A stretch of 64,000 bases of DNA from Sphagnum magellanicum (taxonomy: Eukaryota > Streptophyta > Sphagnopsida > Sphagnales > Sphagnaceae). Position numbers and translations under genes: made by a program. The stretch covers positions 11,929,061 through 11,993,060 of the forward strand of contig CM038912.1 of the NCBI GenBank assembly GCA_021904315.1, written 5' to 3'. The notes beneath the pieces are model-generated. The model did not search any database and was not told the origin of the DNA. It saw nothing but the letters and a program-made list of their open reading frames with translations. Shown in pieces: positions 47,639 through 59,379 of the stretch (position 1 is the stretch's first letter; every line of letters begins with the position of its first letter).

Positions 47639-49860
47639 CATTATGAGAAAAAGGGTTGTTTTACAATTGGCTTTGCGACTCAATTTTTGAATTGCACCAA
47701 ACACTTGCAACTCACTATATTTATACATCATGAATGCCATTGGACAAATTGCAACTCACCATATATGTGGTAAAACTCATTGTAATTCAATTACAAATTT
47801 ATCAAAACAATTCATTTTCAACTACTATGCAACTCCATTATAACTACACCATGATGTCATGCTTATGTCATTAATTGTTATCCATCCATTAAAATCTAAC
47901 ATGTGGCACTATGAAGATTTTTGGACATGCAAATTATTTTCTTTTTGAAATATTGATCTCCATCATCCATTGTGATTGTTAATGATGGCTTGAAATTATA
48001 ACATGTGGCATAATAACAAAAATTCACATCACATATTAATTATATATTTGAAAAAACATATATCCATTTTAGTACTTAAGTAGGTCATAGATAACCATAA
48101 GTAGGTAGGTTGGTAGGTCTTAAGACCTACATACTTACCTAGGACCTACCTACCTACCTATTTACATAGGTAGTTAAAAAAGTAGGACTTACTTACTTAC
48201 CTAGGTAAGTAAATAGGTAGGAAAATGGAAAATTATGTGAACTAAAGAACAACCATGAAAATATTTTTTTCTTACTTTATGTTTTGCCTTTATAATTAAG
48301 TTTGTTGAACTTATCTTAAAATGGCACATGTAATTTAATGTGAGAACATAAAATAACATGCCTTCTTCATATAATTTATAACATGGGATTCAAATACAAA
48401 ACATATGGGTTAAATATTTTATTTGTTACTTAGTTGCAAATTGGGTTACACCTATAAAAACATTTTCCCACATGTTTTGTGCTTATTTTTCATTATGTAA
48501 GTTATATAATTAAATTAGTGATTATATGATAATTAAATATGTGATTAATTATTTAATAATTAAATATCAAAATAGTTTATTTGATTTTATGAAAATAATT
48601 ATTTGAAACATAACTTTTTGAATTAAATATATGGAAATTACTTATTTGAAATAATTAACTAATGAGTTAGTTATCTAAATTAATTGGTCTAATTCAAATA
48701 ATTTATTATTAGATGATTAATTATTTAAATTCATATAATTAATCACTTATCATCTGAATTTTTGAAAAAAATTATTAGATATTTTAATTAATTAATGAGC
48801 TAATTATATGAACTATAGTTATTTAAAATTCATGATAAATAATTATAATTATAATTCATTAATTCATACTAATCAAGTAGATTGCATATTAATTAGAAAT
48901 AATATGTAATAAATTATTAAATATTAAATATTAAATATGATTATGGGTAGAAAACATCAAGATATAAATAAGCATATCCATATGTACACTAAATTAAACT
49001 TTTAATATGATATACATTGTTTTTAGTTTCACATTTAAATTAATTATATGTATTCAAATAATTTATTAGGTAATGAATTTAGATAATTAATTATTTAATA
49101 ATTATTGATGTATTAAAAAATAATTTTAATATTCAATCTAATTTATTATGAAATATCCCCAACTTGGATAAATATTTATCTAATTATTATTTAATAAGTG
49201 ATTAATTTTTTCATTTAATGTAAATTTACTTATATGAATTTTATTTATTTATTCATATTAATATTCAAATTATTGAAACAATAATTCTTTATTAAAATTA
49301 TATATGAATATGTATCCTTATTAAGTTCTAAACAATTGCACTATAGTCATAACCTTGTTCAATAGTAATACTTCAGTAATGGTGCACTAATGGTCCTACT
49401 ATTTGTATCAATGTGAATCATAGTCGAAAACTAGTTGCAAGTGTATTCCATGATGGGTGGTGAAAATGTGAACATGTGACACGATCGCTTATATGTACAT
49501 TGTACATTAGTTACAACATAGTTGTTATAGTGGCACATTTATAACATTTATTAAATAGTTACCACATGCAATTATAATGTAACCTCTAAAAATGTCAAAC
49601 ATTGTTCTTTACATATGTATGTACCATGTGTATATATATATTACAATATAAAATATTCATTTTCAACTCACTTGCAACTATAATACAATTAATTAATTTT
49701 TTAACATGACAATTTAGTTATTAATATCCCATATTTCCAGAGGATAATTGTATAGTAGTTACAATACGAACTTGGGATAATTACACAATAGTTGTATATG
49801 AGTTTTTTTTAGTTTTAGTTGTAGGGTAATGTGATTTTAACATACACAATTTTCATAGTG
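47639..49860 (-). mobile_element. CACTA-like non-autonomous element, copy B (2.2 kb), nested
   Basis: Its ends read CATTATGAGAAAAAGG on the left and, inward from the right, CACTATGAAAATTG. It is the inverse of copy A at 22810-24710 along both ends, including the AGGT/ACCT block, the GATGTCAT-rich subterminal zone and the TTCACCACCCAT word. Flanks are ACT (47636-47638) and ACC (49861-49863), consistent with a decayed 3-bp duplication. The AT-rich centre is longer than in copy A. It is non-coding and lies inside the 46474-52071 element, so it inserted later. Confidence 0.8.
48080..48225. repeat. AGGT/ACCT block in CACTA-like copy B
   Basis: GTAGGTAGG and CCTACCTACC runs, the inverse counterpart of 24141-24302, about 440-590 bases from the left end of the element. 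Confidence 0.8.
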
Positions 49861-50879
49861 ACCTAACACTATAATTTAGGTTAATAAACCTATTAAGTTA
49901 ACCTATCTATGTAGGCTACTTAATAAAAACATGTTTTGTAATATAGGCTACCTTGTAAGTTATTTAATTAAACGTAAGAAATTTATTACATCTAGTATGT
50001 TTAAATATATGTAGAATATGTGACCTTAATAATAGGTTGACCTAGGTAAGCTCGCTTAGGTTCCCAACTTTAGGTTTTTTGCCAAGTCAACCTAAATAGC
50101 CTCATCACAAAATATTTTATCAAGTTTGTAACCACCTCAAGTTTGTGTGACTAAATGTGACTATGATATTAAATTATTATGTACTATGGTTATTTAGTAG
50201 GTAACTTTTTAAGTACTCAAGTAGGTTGTACTTTCTTATTAGATTACTTAAGTATATATCGAATGAATATCTAAAAAAGTGCTTAAAATATGTAATTTAA
50301 GAACCTTGGCTCCCTAGGATATAGGCTAAATACAATCATATATAGTAGGAAATAGTTATTTAGCAAGCTTTAGCCATGTTTCTAGCCTAAATAATTGTGT
50401 TTAACGATGTTTGGCCTAAATAATGGTGATTAGCCCCATTTATGTTAGTTAACCATATTTCACTTAAATATTTATGTTTAGTCTAATTGTTTTATTAATT
50501 TACTAGTGTTTTGCCTAGAAGTAATTGTTTATAGTTAAAATTACTCTAAATAGTTATGTTTTGTCATGTTTAGCATGCCTTAGTTAAGTCTAACCTAAAT
50601 TAACCTATAGAATTTAGGTCTACCTTAGATTAACCTAGTTTAATTTAGGTGTAATCTACAAATTAACCTAATATAGCCTATAAATCTAATCTAACTTAGA
50701 CATAATCTAGGTTTAGCCTATATTAACCTAATTCAATTTAGGTCCAGCCTAATTTAATCTTGGTCTAGCCTAAGGCTTAATTAGTTTTAGGAGCTAGATT
50801 AGTTTTTTTTTTTTTAAACCTAAGAGTGCTTAGGTTAATCTAAACTAGGTTAGTAAGTAATATAGTTTGACAAATTAAT

Positions 50880-51345
50880 TCATCTTAAGTTAACCTAGGG
50901 AGGCCATCTAGGTCTAAGTTAGGTTGGTAGGTCATAGGTAGGTTGACTTAGGTCAATTTAAGGAGGTCTACGTCTAGGCTAGGTTGGTAGGTAGTAGGTA
51001 GTAGGTAGGTTAGCTTAAGTCCACCTAGGGAGGTTTATATTTATGCTAGATTGGTAGGTAGTAGGGAGGTTGACCTAGGTCAACCTAGGAAGGTTTAGGT
51101 TTAAGCTAAATTGGTAGGTGGTAGGTAGTAGGTAGTAGGTAGGTTAGCTTAAGTCCACCTAGGGAGGTTTATATTTATGCTAGATTGGTAGGTAGTAGGG
51201 AGGTTGACCTAGGTCAACCTAGGAAGGTTTAGGTTTAAGCTAAATTGGTAGGTAGTAGGTAGGTTGACCTAGGTCAACTTAGGAAGGTTTAGGCTTAAGC
51301 TAAATTGGTAGGTAGTAGGTAGGTTGATCTAAGTCAACTAAAATG
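50880..51345 (+). repeat. AGGT-rich tandem repeat with 20-bp perfect palindromes
   Basis: A unit of about 134 bp, made of two related halves, begins AGGTTAGCTTAAGTCC at 51007 and 51141, with shorter units on either side. The perfect palindrome AGGTTGACCTAGGTCAACCT occurs at 51067-51086 and again about 134 bases later; a third, imperfect form follows. The array lies about 0.7-1.2 kb inside the right end of the outer CACTA-like element, where transposase-binding repeats would be expected. Their function here is inference. Confidence 0.8.
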
Positions 51346-52154
51346 GTCAAGGTCAATTCAAGGTTAAAAATTTTGAGCTTTATAACTTTGTATTAAATAT
51401 AATGAATATAAAAATATGTGGTAGTGCAATGGATGAGGATGTGAACCCCAAAGTGAAGGTGAGGTGTTCAAATCTTCACTCTTGCAACCTAGGATATCTA
51501 GGCCACTTGGCTTAAGTTAGATAGTTTAATCTAAGTTTTTTGGGCTAATAATCCGATGTTTGTTTTTAATTTAAGCCACCTAAGGGAGGTTGCCTAACTT
51601 AAGTAGTTAGCCTAGCTAAGTTAAATTAGGTTGACTTTTGGTTAGCAATCCAAGCTAGGTTACTTAGCCTAGTTAAATTAAATTAGGTTGAATTTTGGCT
51701 ATGCTAACTACATGGTCTAAGTTAGGTTAACTTTTGGTCATGTGCAATGACTCATAACATGCGTTTATAAATTTTTGACAAATGTCATCCATCCATCAAG
51801 GTATCTTTTGTATTTAATTGAATAAATGACTAAGTTGAAATGGCATGCACCTTACACGTCTTACCAAGATTAATGATGACATGGAGTTTCATTATTTTTT
51901 TTAATTAAGAAATTTAGTCATTAAATGATTGGGCTTTGTAATTGAACGTCCTTTGCAACTAAATGGGTGAAACGACATGAATTTAACAACTCATTGGTCA
52001 CTAGTCGCATATGTCCTTCTTGATTAGTATGTAGTTGTAAAAGCCAGTTGCAAAACTCAACATCTGTTGTGAATGAATAGTATCCAAGTTGTGATTGTTT
52101 TTAATCTTTTCATTTCTATACATACTTTTGGATCCGCACAAAAAATCTAACGTT

Positions 52155-54095
52155 GGAGGGGAATTTATAAATATATTTTTTCTTTTGTTTGAATGTGAAA
52201 CAAAGGTATATATGTTAAATCATGTTTCTTAACATTTATTGGATCAAAAACCAATTCTTAGGAACGGTGGATAGTTTTTCCTACTACAAGTTGAACTGGA
52301 CATTAAATCCTTATTATGACAAATGATTGGGAGTTACCAATTTTTATATCTTTGGTGATAAATTCAATTGGTGTCCATTTTTATTCAATGTTGTCATTGT
52401 AATAATGATTAAAATTTGGGAAAAAACACAGTAAAGAAGGCCATTTCAAGTTTTTAAATGCATTTTTTTGGGGGTATAATTTTAGGGCAATTTTTTAAAA
52501 TTTCATCTAACATTTTCACAAACATAGAAAATGGATTTTGGTACAAAGGCTTCCAATATAATTTTTGTCATCTTTTAAATTAAAGTAAATTTTCAACAAA
52601 ATATTTTTTTTCAACACACTTATGTTCATTTGAATGAAAAACTTATCTAGATGTTTTTTTGAAATCACATGGGTTAAACCTCTCAATTGTAATTGAAATG
52701 GTACAATTAATTCATATTCAATATATGACTAAGTACTTCATCAACTTTTGCAATTATTTGAATCATTTTAAAAGTATATTTGCACTTTATAGTATATTGT
52801 GACAACATATAAATTCTCACAAATATACTCTTTAATCATTTAATATTAATAATAAAAAGTATTTTTTTTTAAATGCATTATTTGGCTATTGGACTACGTT
52901 ATTTTAAATATAATTTATGAATACCTCTTTTAATATTGGCTTGGTGGAAGTTGAAAGTTGCATGGTTTCGAAAAATAATATTTGTGATTAGATTTTTTGG
53001 CCATCGTAATGTGCTTTCACCCATTTTCTTTTATTAATATTATAATTTCAAAATTTTGAAACATTATCCATATTATGGTTTTGTTGTTATATGTTGTTGA
53101 CATTTTAAAAGTTGTTATCTCCATTAACAAGACCATCAAATGTTGCATAATTACCAACACATAATTCAATTAACATATATATTTTGTATGAATTGTAGAA
53201 TGCAAACCTGCAATTTTGTTTAAATCATTTGAAAGTTTGTAGGATGGTGGGCATGATGGGTGCTTAATGTCCATTGCTTTGAAAAAAAATGTGGGACTTG
53301 ATGTGTGAGTGAACACATTTTCATTATGTTTTTGCACAAATTTATTTATATAGAATAAATGTGAAACAATTGAATCTATTGGTGGTTGTCAATAATAAAT
53401 TAAATTTACAAATTGAATCTCTTCTATGTTTTTTTTATCATTATATAAAATTTGTTCAAAGTTTGTATGAAAAGCATATCAAATTGTCACAGAACTTTGT
53501 TAGTTCATAACATTGGACATATGTTTGCCAAAAATTCGGTGCCAATGCATTAACATTATCCTTAACATTTTGAAAGATCCAATTATCTTTCATAGGTGGT
53601 GCTTGATAAAAATCATTTGTCATGATGAAAGAATTTGTTTTGAATATGTTTTATGGACTTTAATGTATTATTAACATTAATCATTCTAGTTCCAACAAGT
53701 GATATTTCATCTATCACAACAAGTTGTAATTATTCATATCAATAAGTAAGTTTATTTAATATGTTTGTTGGTAAGTTTGGTAAATCAGATAATGATTGTT
53801 GAATTAGTATGTCCAATGTTAAATGTATTATTAAACTATCAATATTAAATGTTGCCTTGCCTATGGATGCCATGATGAGAGCCTTTGTTTTTATTAAGTA
53901 TGAATATATGCTTGTATTATATAATTGTAATAATTTTTGAATTAAGTATCAACATAAAAAATTTATTAGTTTCAACACCCCCATAAAAAATAAACAAATT
54001 GGTGAATTAGGGTATTTTTAAAATACATAATGTCATCGAATATCAACTTTTGTTCTTCATTTAATTATCTAATTAAATTATGACATTCAAATTCT
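52155..54095 (-). pseudogene. Pif1-type helicase domain of the Helentron relic
   Basis: Superfamily 1B helicase motifs occur in order on the minus strand: LNEEQKLIFDDI (about 54040-54075), a degraded Walker A zone near 53960-54010, GKATFNIDSLIIH (about 53810-53850), Walker B VVIDEISLVGTRM (about 53680-53720), DFYQAPPMKDNWIF (about 53575-53618), NALAPNFWQTYVQCYELT (about 53490-53545), MLIELCVGNYATFDGLVNG (about 53120-53178), VQLVVGKTIHRS (about 52262-52298) and YIPLFHIQTKEK (about 52172-52212). The spacing and wording match Helitron/Helentron helicases. Several frame changes and stops separate the blocks, including a degraded ATP-binding loop, so no active enzyme is possible. Confidence 0.85.
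52500..52900. other. AT-rich part of Helentron relic without assignable motifs
   Basis: This lies between the GLVNG block and the TIHRS block of the helicase, where the family usually has a variable linker. Translation on the minus strand is too decayed to read. Confidence 0.4.
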
Positions 54096-54889
54096 CCCAT
54101 CATCATGGAATGTGATGATGTTGTGAAATTATCATTTTTTAATATTTGCAATTTTTGATTGAATCCATTATATGATTAAATCGCAAAGTCGGATCTTAAA
54201 TCATATTGTTCAAGACTAATTATGTTTGTAATAGGTATTACACATTGAGAATCATTCCTATGATAGTTTGCATTGTCATTGCAAATATTAATTAGATGTA
54301 ATTTCTTTATTTTCAATAAATTGAATCCTCTATTTTTTTAATATTTGATTATAAAATTTTATAGGTTGAAAATTTTCACCTAGTAACTAGCAATATGCGT
54401 CATGCCATATGACATTAGTTGTGAATTTTTTAATTTTTAAATGTTGAATACAATATAAGTTGTTTTCTAAACCAATTTTCAATATTTGTATGTTTATTAT
54501 AGTTTACGAACCTAATCATTTTGGGTTTGTGGCATCTTGAATATTTTTAATGTTATAAGAAGAACAAAATTCTCATAACGATAATGATTCATAATGATTA
54601 AGATGATTAAGGTATTTATCTATGATTGATGGACACATTATATGAAATGAATATAATTTTAATTCATTTAATGTAGCTCATGGTTTTAACACCAAAGCAC
54701 GTTTTTCAAAAAGAAATGTATTAATGAATTTAGCCATTCAAAATGAATGATACAAAAGTAAAAAAAGCACAAGATGAACATCAAGTTGAACAACCATTTA
54801 TTGAACATTAAAGAATGCATTACTTAATTTTTGAATTGTTGTATTTGTGTTTATTTTATTTGTAGTGAATTTTTTTATGATAAAATATA

Positions 54890-55830
54890 ATTATGATGTT
54901 ATCAATTTGTCTATTTTTGTCATACATGATGTATAATATGTTGTAACTACATATGGATCCAAAATAAATTAGATATTTGTATTTGCAAACAACAAGTGAG
55001 TAGCATGTATATTAAATGCATTAATTTTTATGTTTAAAAGAGTTCATTTTTAAAAAATGTGTGGTTTTAAAAAAAATCTTTTGAAACTTAATATATATGT
55101 ATTTTCATCCATGTTTTAAAAAATTTTAAATTCAGAAAAAGATACATTTTCATTTGCTTTAAATCTTTCAAAAATTAAAATATCTTGTCTATTTGTGTAT
55201 TTTGGTATTGTTTTGAAACAAATAAATGCCATCAATTTCTAAAGGTTCGAGGATTTCTTTTTCACGCATGGGAGACAATGGGTAATGAAATCTACAAATA
55301 AACATGAATTTTTTTCTTTACATGTACACATGTGTTGATGTTGTTAAGCATTTTGTAATGAATTTGGTAATAATGATACATCACAAGAAATGTACATATT
55401 TATGAATCGTTTAATTTTTCATTTGTGTTCATTCCAGACATAGGTGCATATTGAATGCATAAAAGTCCATGGTCATGTTCACTGCCATGATTTTGGGCTT
55501 CAATTTTCAAAAAGAAAAAACCTCAAAAAGTTTGCAAAATGATGATGTTTTATGATTGTAATATCTTACACATGTGACAAGGCCAATTTGTATTAATTTT
55601 GTTTTGTGAACAAATTAGAGGTCTTCTATTTAATTTTGTAGCAATTAAAGTGTGTTAAGCCTTCACAAGAAGATCCCACAATCTTTTAGCAAATGTGAAA
55701 GTGACAAAAAATGTTGGAAGACCGAGTTGTCGATTCATTCCAAATAAATTATTTCATAACTTTTCAAAATAATCAAGTGAATTTTGTGAAATTTCCAAAT
55801 CATGGTAACCTATGTATGATTTGAAAATAT
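54890..55830 (-). pseudogene. Rep (HUH endonuclease) domain of the Helentron relic
   Basis: The HUH metal-binding pair appears as HDHGLL (bases 55466-55477 for HDHG), preceded by GSE and followed by QYAPMSGMNTNEK. RFINMYISCDVSLLPNSLQNA comes next in an adjacent frame, then a TCKEKNS segment and FHYPLSPMREKEILEPLEID (about 55235-55290). The tyrosine segment DPYVVTTYYTSCMTKIDK lies at about 54912-54965. In active elements this domain nicks DNA and stays bound through the tyrosine. The segments change frame and contain stops. Confidence 0.78.
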
Positions 55831-56399
55831 TATCTAATGTGGTTTATCTTGTTCTTGAGAAGCTTATAAGGTTTTATTTCATAATTTTCCTTTTTGAATT
55901 TTCACCCAACTTGAATTGATCAATTTTTGGATGGAAACTTTAATAGCTTTAAAAAAAAAAGGGTTTGAAATATTGGTTGAAAAATCCCTAAAATTATGAA
56001 ACAACTCCCATTGAACTATTTGTTGATGTGAAAAACCTTAAGAAAACTATCGAAGATGGCCATAAAATAACATTGGAATTTTATTTTATTTTGAATGTTT
56101 ATCTTTAAATCAACGTTGAATATGGAAATGTTCATTTGGGGCAATAGAGTTATAATAATTTCATAGTCCATTTCTTTTGAGCCTCCAAAAAATGATGTAT
56201 CATCAAATTTGTTAATGTATGATTTTTTCTCCATTTTCTTCATTTTGAATTGTTGGATGATGAATTATCATAATTTTGAGTTTCAAATTTTGAATTTATA
56301 TGCCAAAAAGGACATTTTTCCATTATGGTGAATGGTAACATTCAAATATTTGTACAATGGTTTTCAATTAAATCATATAAAATAATCATCATTATATTT

Positions 56400-56650
56400 A
56401 AATGAACATTTCTTGACATATAAAGCAATTTGTATTTAAGAAATCATTTAAAATCCACATCTATTGTTGGTTCATCATGTGGCAAATGTGATTGTAATGT
56501 TGATTGAATGTGATTCACATTTGTAAGGACATTAATAACATAAACATTCATTTTATATTGTCCATAGCCAAAAAGTTTATAAATTTGAACGAATGCAAGA
56601 TGTGGTGAAATAAAATATTCTTAATAGTTGTGTTAAAATTTGAACTAATG
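56400..56650 (-). pseudogene. DUF6570-like block of the Helentron relic
   Basis: The minus strand reads FVQIYKLFGYGQYKMNVYV, then INVLTNVNHIQSTLQSHLPH and later LKYKLLYMSRNVH. This resembles the DUF6570 segment (a FMQIH-G-GQ--M-G-VVNVP pattern) that lies upstream of the Rep domain in many Helitron-like proteins. One stop interrupts the tail. The piece between 56650 and 57778 also reads as decayed coding (57058-57291 and 57556-57778), but I cannot assign it. Confidence 0.6.
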
Positions 56651-57778
56651 GAATGATTTTGTTTTTAAAAATCTTATTTAACACTTGATATAAATGTGTT
56701 TTATTTTCGTTGATGTTATGTAAACAACTTGTACATATGTATGTTATTGAGTTAGATTCTATTTGAATTTGAAAATGTACTAAAAAAGTTTTGGAATTTG
56801 TTTTTGAGAAATATTTAAATTATTTTTAAAAAATAGCCTTTCACAACAAAAATATAAAATTAGGGGAACATTCTAGATTTGTTTATTATAAATGTCAATG
56901 TATGTTGAATTGTGTGCATGTTCGTTCATTTTAACTTTGTTTCACATTGTTTGATTTGAACATGATGTTTTACATGAATTGGTTGTTTCATATCTTATGA
57001 AGTGCATCCAACATATGACAATTCAATTTTTTCATTTTTGAAAAATTCATGTGGTTTTCAAATAAATATATATTTCATGTTATTCATAATTTGAAATCTT
57101 GTCCTTTGAATATTTGGGAAAATGTCAATGAATTTATATGCTTTTGCACAATATGTTAAATTTAGATAAGATTTTAACAAGTCCAAAATATTATTGTCAT
57201 AAAGTGCCCAATCAAAAATAAATAAAATTGGAAACATTAGGATTAATGATTGAATGGGAACGTTCCATTTGAGTATCACAAATTTGTTCAACTTTTACAT
57301 TGGACAATGCAACCAATGGAAATAAATCTCATTACTAAAAATATTTGTAATGATTTTCAATTTGTGTTGTACTTATTGAATATGATTTTAAATTTATTTT
57401 TTGGTAATATTTGTATAATAAGAAGTGTTGAATAATGAGACAACATAATCCAACAATGAATTCCAATTGTCTTTCAAAATGTCCATCAATGTAGAATATA
57501 AATTTTCATTCCAATAGAAATGCAAATTGGGTTGTGGAGTTTGTAATGGAGATTGTTACACTATTGAGTCTGAAATCAATGGAAACTCATCCAAATTTAC
57601 AGTCACTTTAAGATCATTTGGTTCAAAATCATGAAAAAACCTAAGTTCACCATTATCATACTCAATTGGCTCAAAATGTTGAGAATTATAACCTATACGT
57701 AAAAGGATGGATTGAAAATCCACTCCACAACAAAACATTATGCGTTTTGATATTTTATTCCTAACGTAAATCGGCTTT

Positions 57779-58504
57779 TGTAAATATTTTGTTGAAGTGG
57801 TGTGACTGAACAACGGGTGGTAGGACGGTGACCCCATGAGTGTGCAGTTGGTGTGAACACAAACCCTTTGATCTGGGTAATCTGGCCGCCTCCATTGATA
57901 AGTGGCGGCGGATTTCCTCTTCATTAGTTTGAGAGGGAAATTGGTTATGCATGGAGTGCATGGGAGAAGGTGGTATGTCTGTGTGGGGTGTGAGGACAGG
58001 AAGATGGCGGCGCGTTTGATGAAGGGGAGCGGCGCCACATTAATTAGGTATGGAAGAAAGCCGTTGGTGAAGAAAGCGAGGAGGAGGAAGCTTGCAGGAG
58101 AAGCTGGTGCCATGGATACAATAGGGGAAGATGATAGTGGAGGAGAACACCGAGTTTTGGCAGAAGAACCAGGAGCTTAGGGAAGGCTAGTGGGGGTCGC
58201 TCTCTTTTTTTCCGTTGCGATTTATGACCTGAGAGATTTCTGGTTCCTGGATCTGGAAGAGCTGAATGAGAGTTTAGGAGCAGGCAATTGAGATAGCAAT
58301 GGTGAGGAGGCAGAAGAGTGAGTTCTGTACGAAACATTGTGTGTAATGAGAATTGAGGCATTTTGTCTCTGAGATCCATTTTCATTTGAATTGTATGCTG
58401 CATAATTGTAGAATTGTATTGTGCACGCTCTATCAGAGTGGGGCAGCGTCGGGAGAGGTTTGGTTAGTGTTGTGTCCTCTCCATTTCACTGGGTCCCTCC
58501 TTTT
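57779..58504 (+). repeat. 5' LTR of gypsy copy 3
   Basis: It ends GGTCCCTCCTTTT just before the primer-binding site. It shares ordered words with the LTR at 9929 (GTGTGAACA, TGGCGGC, TGCATGG-GTGCATGGG, GTGTG-GGTGTGAG, ATGGCGGC) but is far more diverged than copies 1 and 2. The left border is inferred. Confidence 0.65.
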
Positions 58505-58516
58505 TGGTATCAGAGC
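58505..58516 (+). promoter_or_regulatory. Primer-binding site, gypsy copy 3
   Basis: TGGTATCAGAGC, identical to the site of copy 1, complementary to initiator Met tRNA. Confidence 0.9.
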
Positions 58517-58580
58517 TGGTTGCGTGGTTGTGGCCAGTATAGAGCTTGTGACAATCGAAGTAATATGAGACGTGAGGACC

Positions 58581-59238
58581 ATGTCTTCGTCTAGTAGAGA
58601 AGAGATCCCTGAGGAGCTTTTGACATAAGAAAATCGTGAGCTGAACTTGGTGTGCAGATTCGATTTCTGGACCATTCATAACAGGCCACAAAGGGGAGCC
58701 GTGATCTTGCGATTTTTGGGTTTTGGCATAGTTAGAATTGTAGGTATAAATCCTGACCAAGCTCGGGTAGGGGACATCGCTGTGGAGGTGTCCCACAGTG
58801 GATTGTACACCAGTGCACGAGTCTGGGTGAGAGTTACAGATGGAGCAAGGGGGTGGGCATGGACCTTAGAACTTCAAGACAACTTCCACTTCACCTCCTA
58901 CCTTACGTAGGGTCGCTCCTGAACTGGCAGAAAGGCAATGCAGTGTCCCAAGGCTAGGGGACATATGGATTCCTAGATCGGAAGTGTCGTCGAACCATTT
59001 TGTGAGGCTGTACATACCTGGAGTAGAAGACTTGTTTCAGGAGGGAGATCGCCTGCTTCGGGTGGAGCACAGCGGATCCAAATCCCACCTGATTAGCTGG
59101 AGGGTGTGGTTAGGACGAGACGGGCAATGGCGATTCCAACAGCAGTCGACAGATGAGCAATGTTTCTCTACCCTCCCATCAAATTTTGAACCTCTAAGAC
59201 CTGTGAATGAAGGATCTCAGTTAGAGTTCAATGTGTAG
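58581..59238 (+). other. Leader region of gypsy copy 3 (pre-gag)
   Basis: Open stretches at 58647-58910 and 58984-59238 carry the conserved leader peptides: PQRGAVILRFLGFGIVRIVGI with VEVSHSGLYTSARVWV, and FVRLYIPGVEDLFQEGDRLL with RVEHSGSKSHLISWRVWLG. Matching stretches occur at 33015-33680 and, for the first block, at 10811-11090. No known domain is recognised. The second block is rich in Trp and alternating hydrophobic residues, suggesting a beta-rich fold (inference). Confidence 0.55.
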
Positions 59239-59379
59239 CCCAACGACTGTGTTTTTTTTGTGATCAGAGTTGAGCGGCAACAAATAAAGCAGTTGTTAAG
59301 TTTGTACATTTTTGTCTGAGGACTTTGTGTGTGTGAACAGCTTTGCAATTTTCTCTGTCTTCATTTCGCATCTGTAGAA

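Larger units (their letters stand above)
46474..52071. mobile_element. Outer CACTA-like element, 5.6 kb, inserted in the Helentron
   Basis: The left end reads CACAACAACACATTATGAG, and the right end read inward CACAACAGATGTTGAG. Both are followed by a TTTTG-(T/C)(G/A)A-C-(C/T)(A/G)G segment, so the termini form an imperfect inverted repeat. AAT stands directly outside both ends (46471-46473 and 52072-52074), a 3-bp duplication. The left part holds two or three degenerate copies of a unit with TTTTTTTCAACTAC and GATGATGACATGGCATG words. The right part holds AGGT/CCTAGG repeats. No transposase is visible. The ends start CACAA rather than CACTA, so the superfamily is inferred from 3-bp duplication, AGGT block and subterminal words. 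Confidence 0.65.
45795..57778 (-). mobile_element. Helentron-type rolling-circle transposon relic (Rep-helicase-EEP), interrupted by a nested element
   Basis: Reading the minus strand from 57.78 down to 45.79 kb gives, in order, an unassigned N-terminal stretch, a DUF6570-like block, a Rep/HUH nuclease, a Pif1-type helicase and an APE-like endonuclease. About 6.4 kb of this is Helentron; 46474-52071 is a later CACTA-like insertion between helicase and nuclease. Helitrons move by nicking and peeling off one strand. The Rep-helicase-EEP order is the Helentron/Helitron2 form known mainly from animals and some algae, oomycetes and fungi. Frames shift and stop repeatedly, so it is dead. The 5' end is hidden beyond gypsy copy 3, and the 3' end was not located. 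The motif series makes the assignment firm. Confidence 0.8.

Noticed and set aside
57556-58113. A 185-codon minus-strand open frame, one of the longest outside the gypsy genes
   Set aside because: Its first half lies inside the 5' LTR of gypsy copy 3 read backwards and its second half is Helentron relic, so the frame crosses an insertion border and cannot be one gene.
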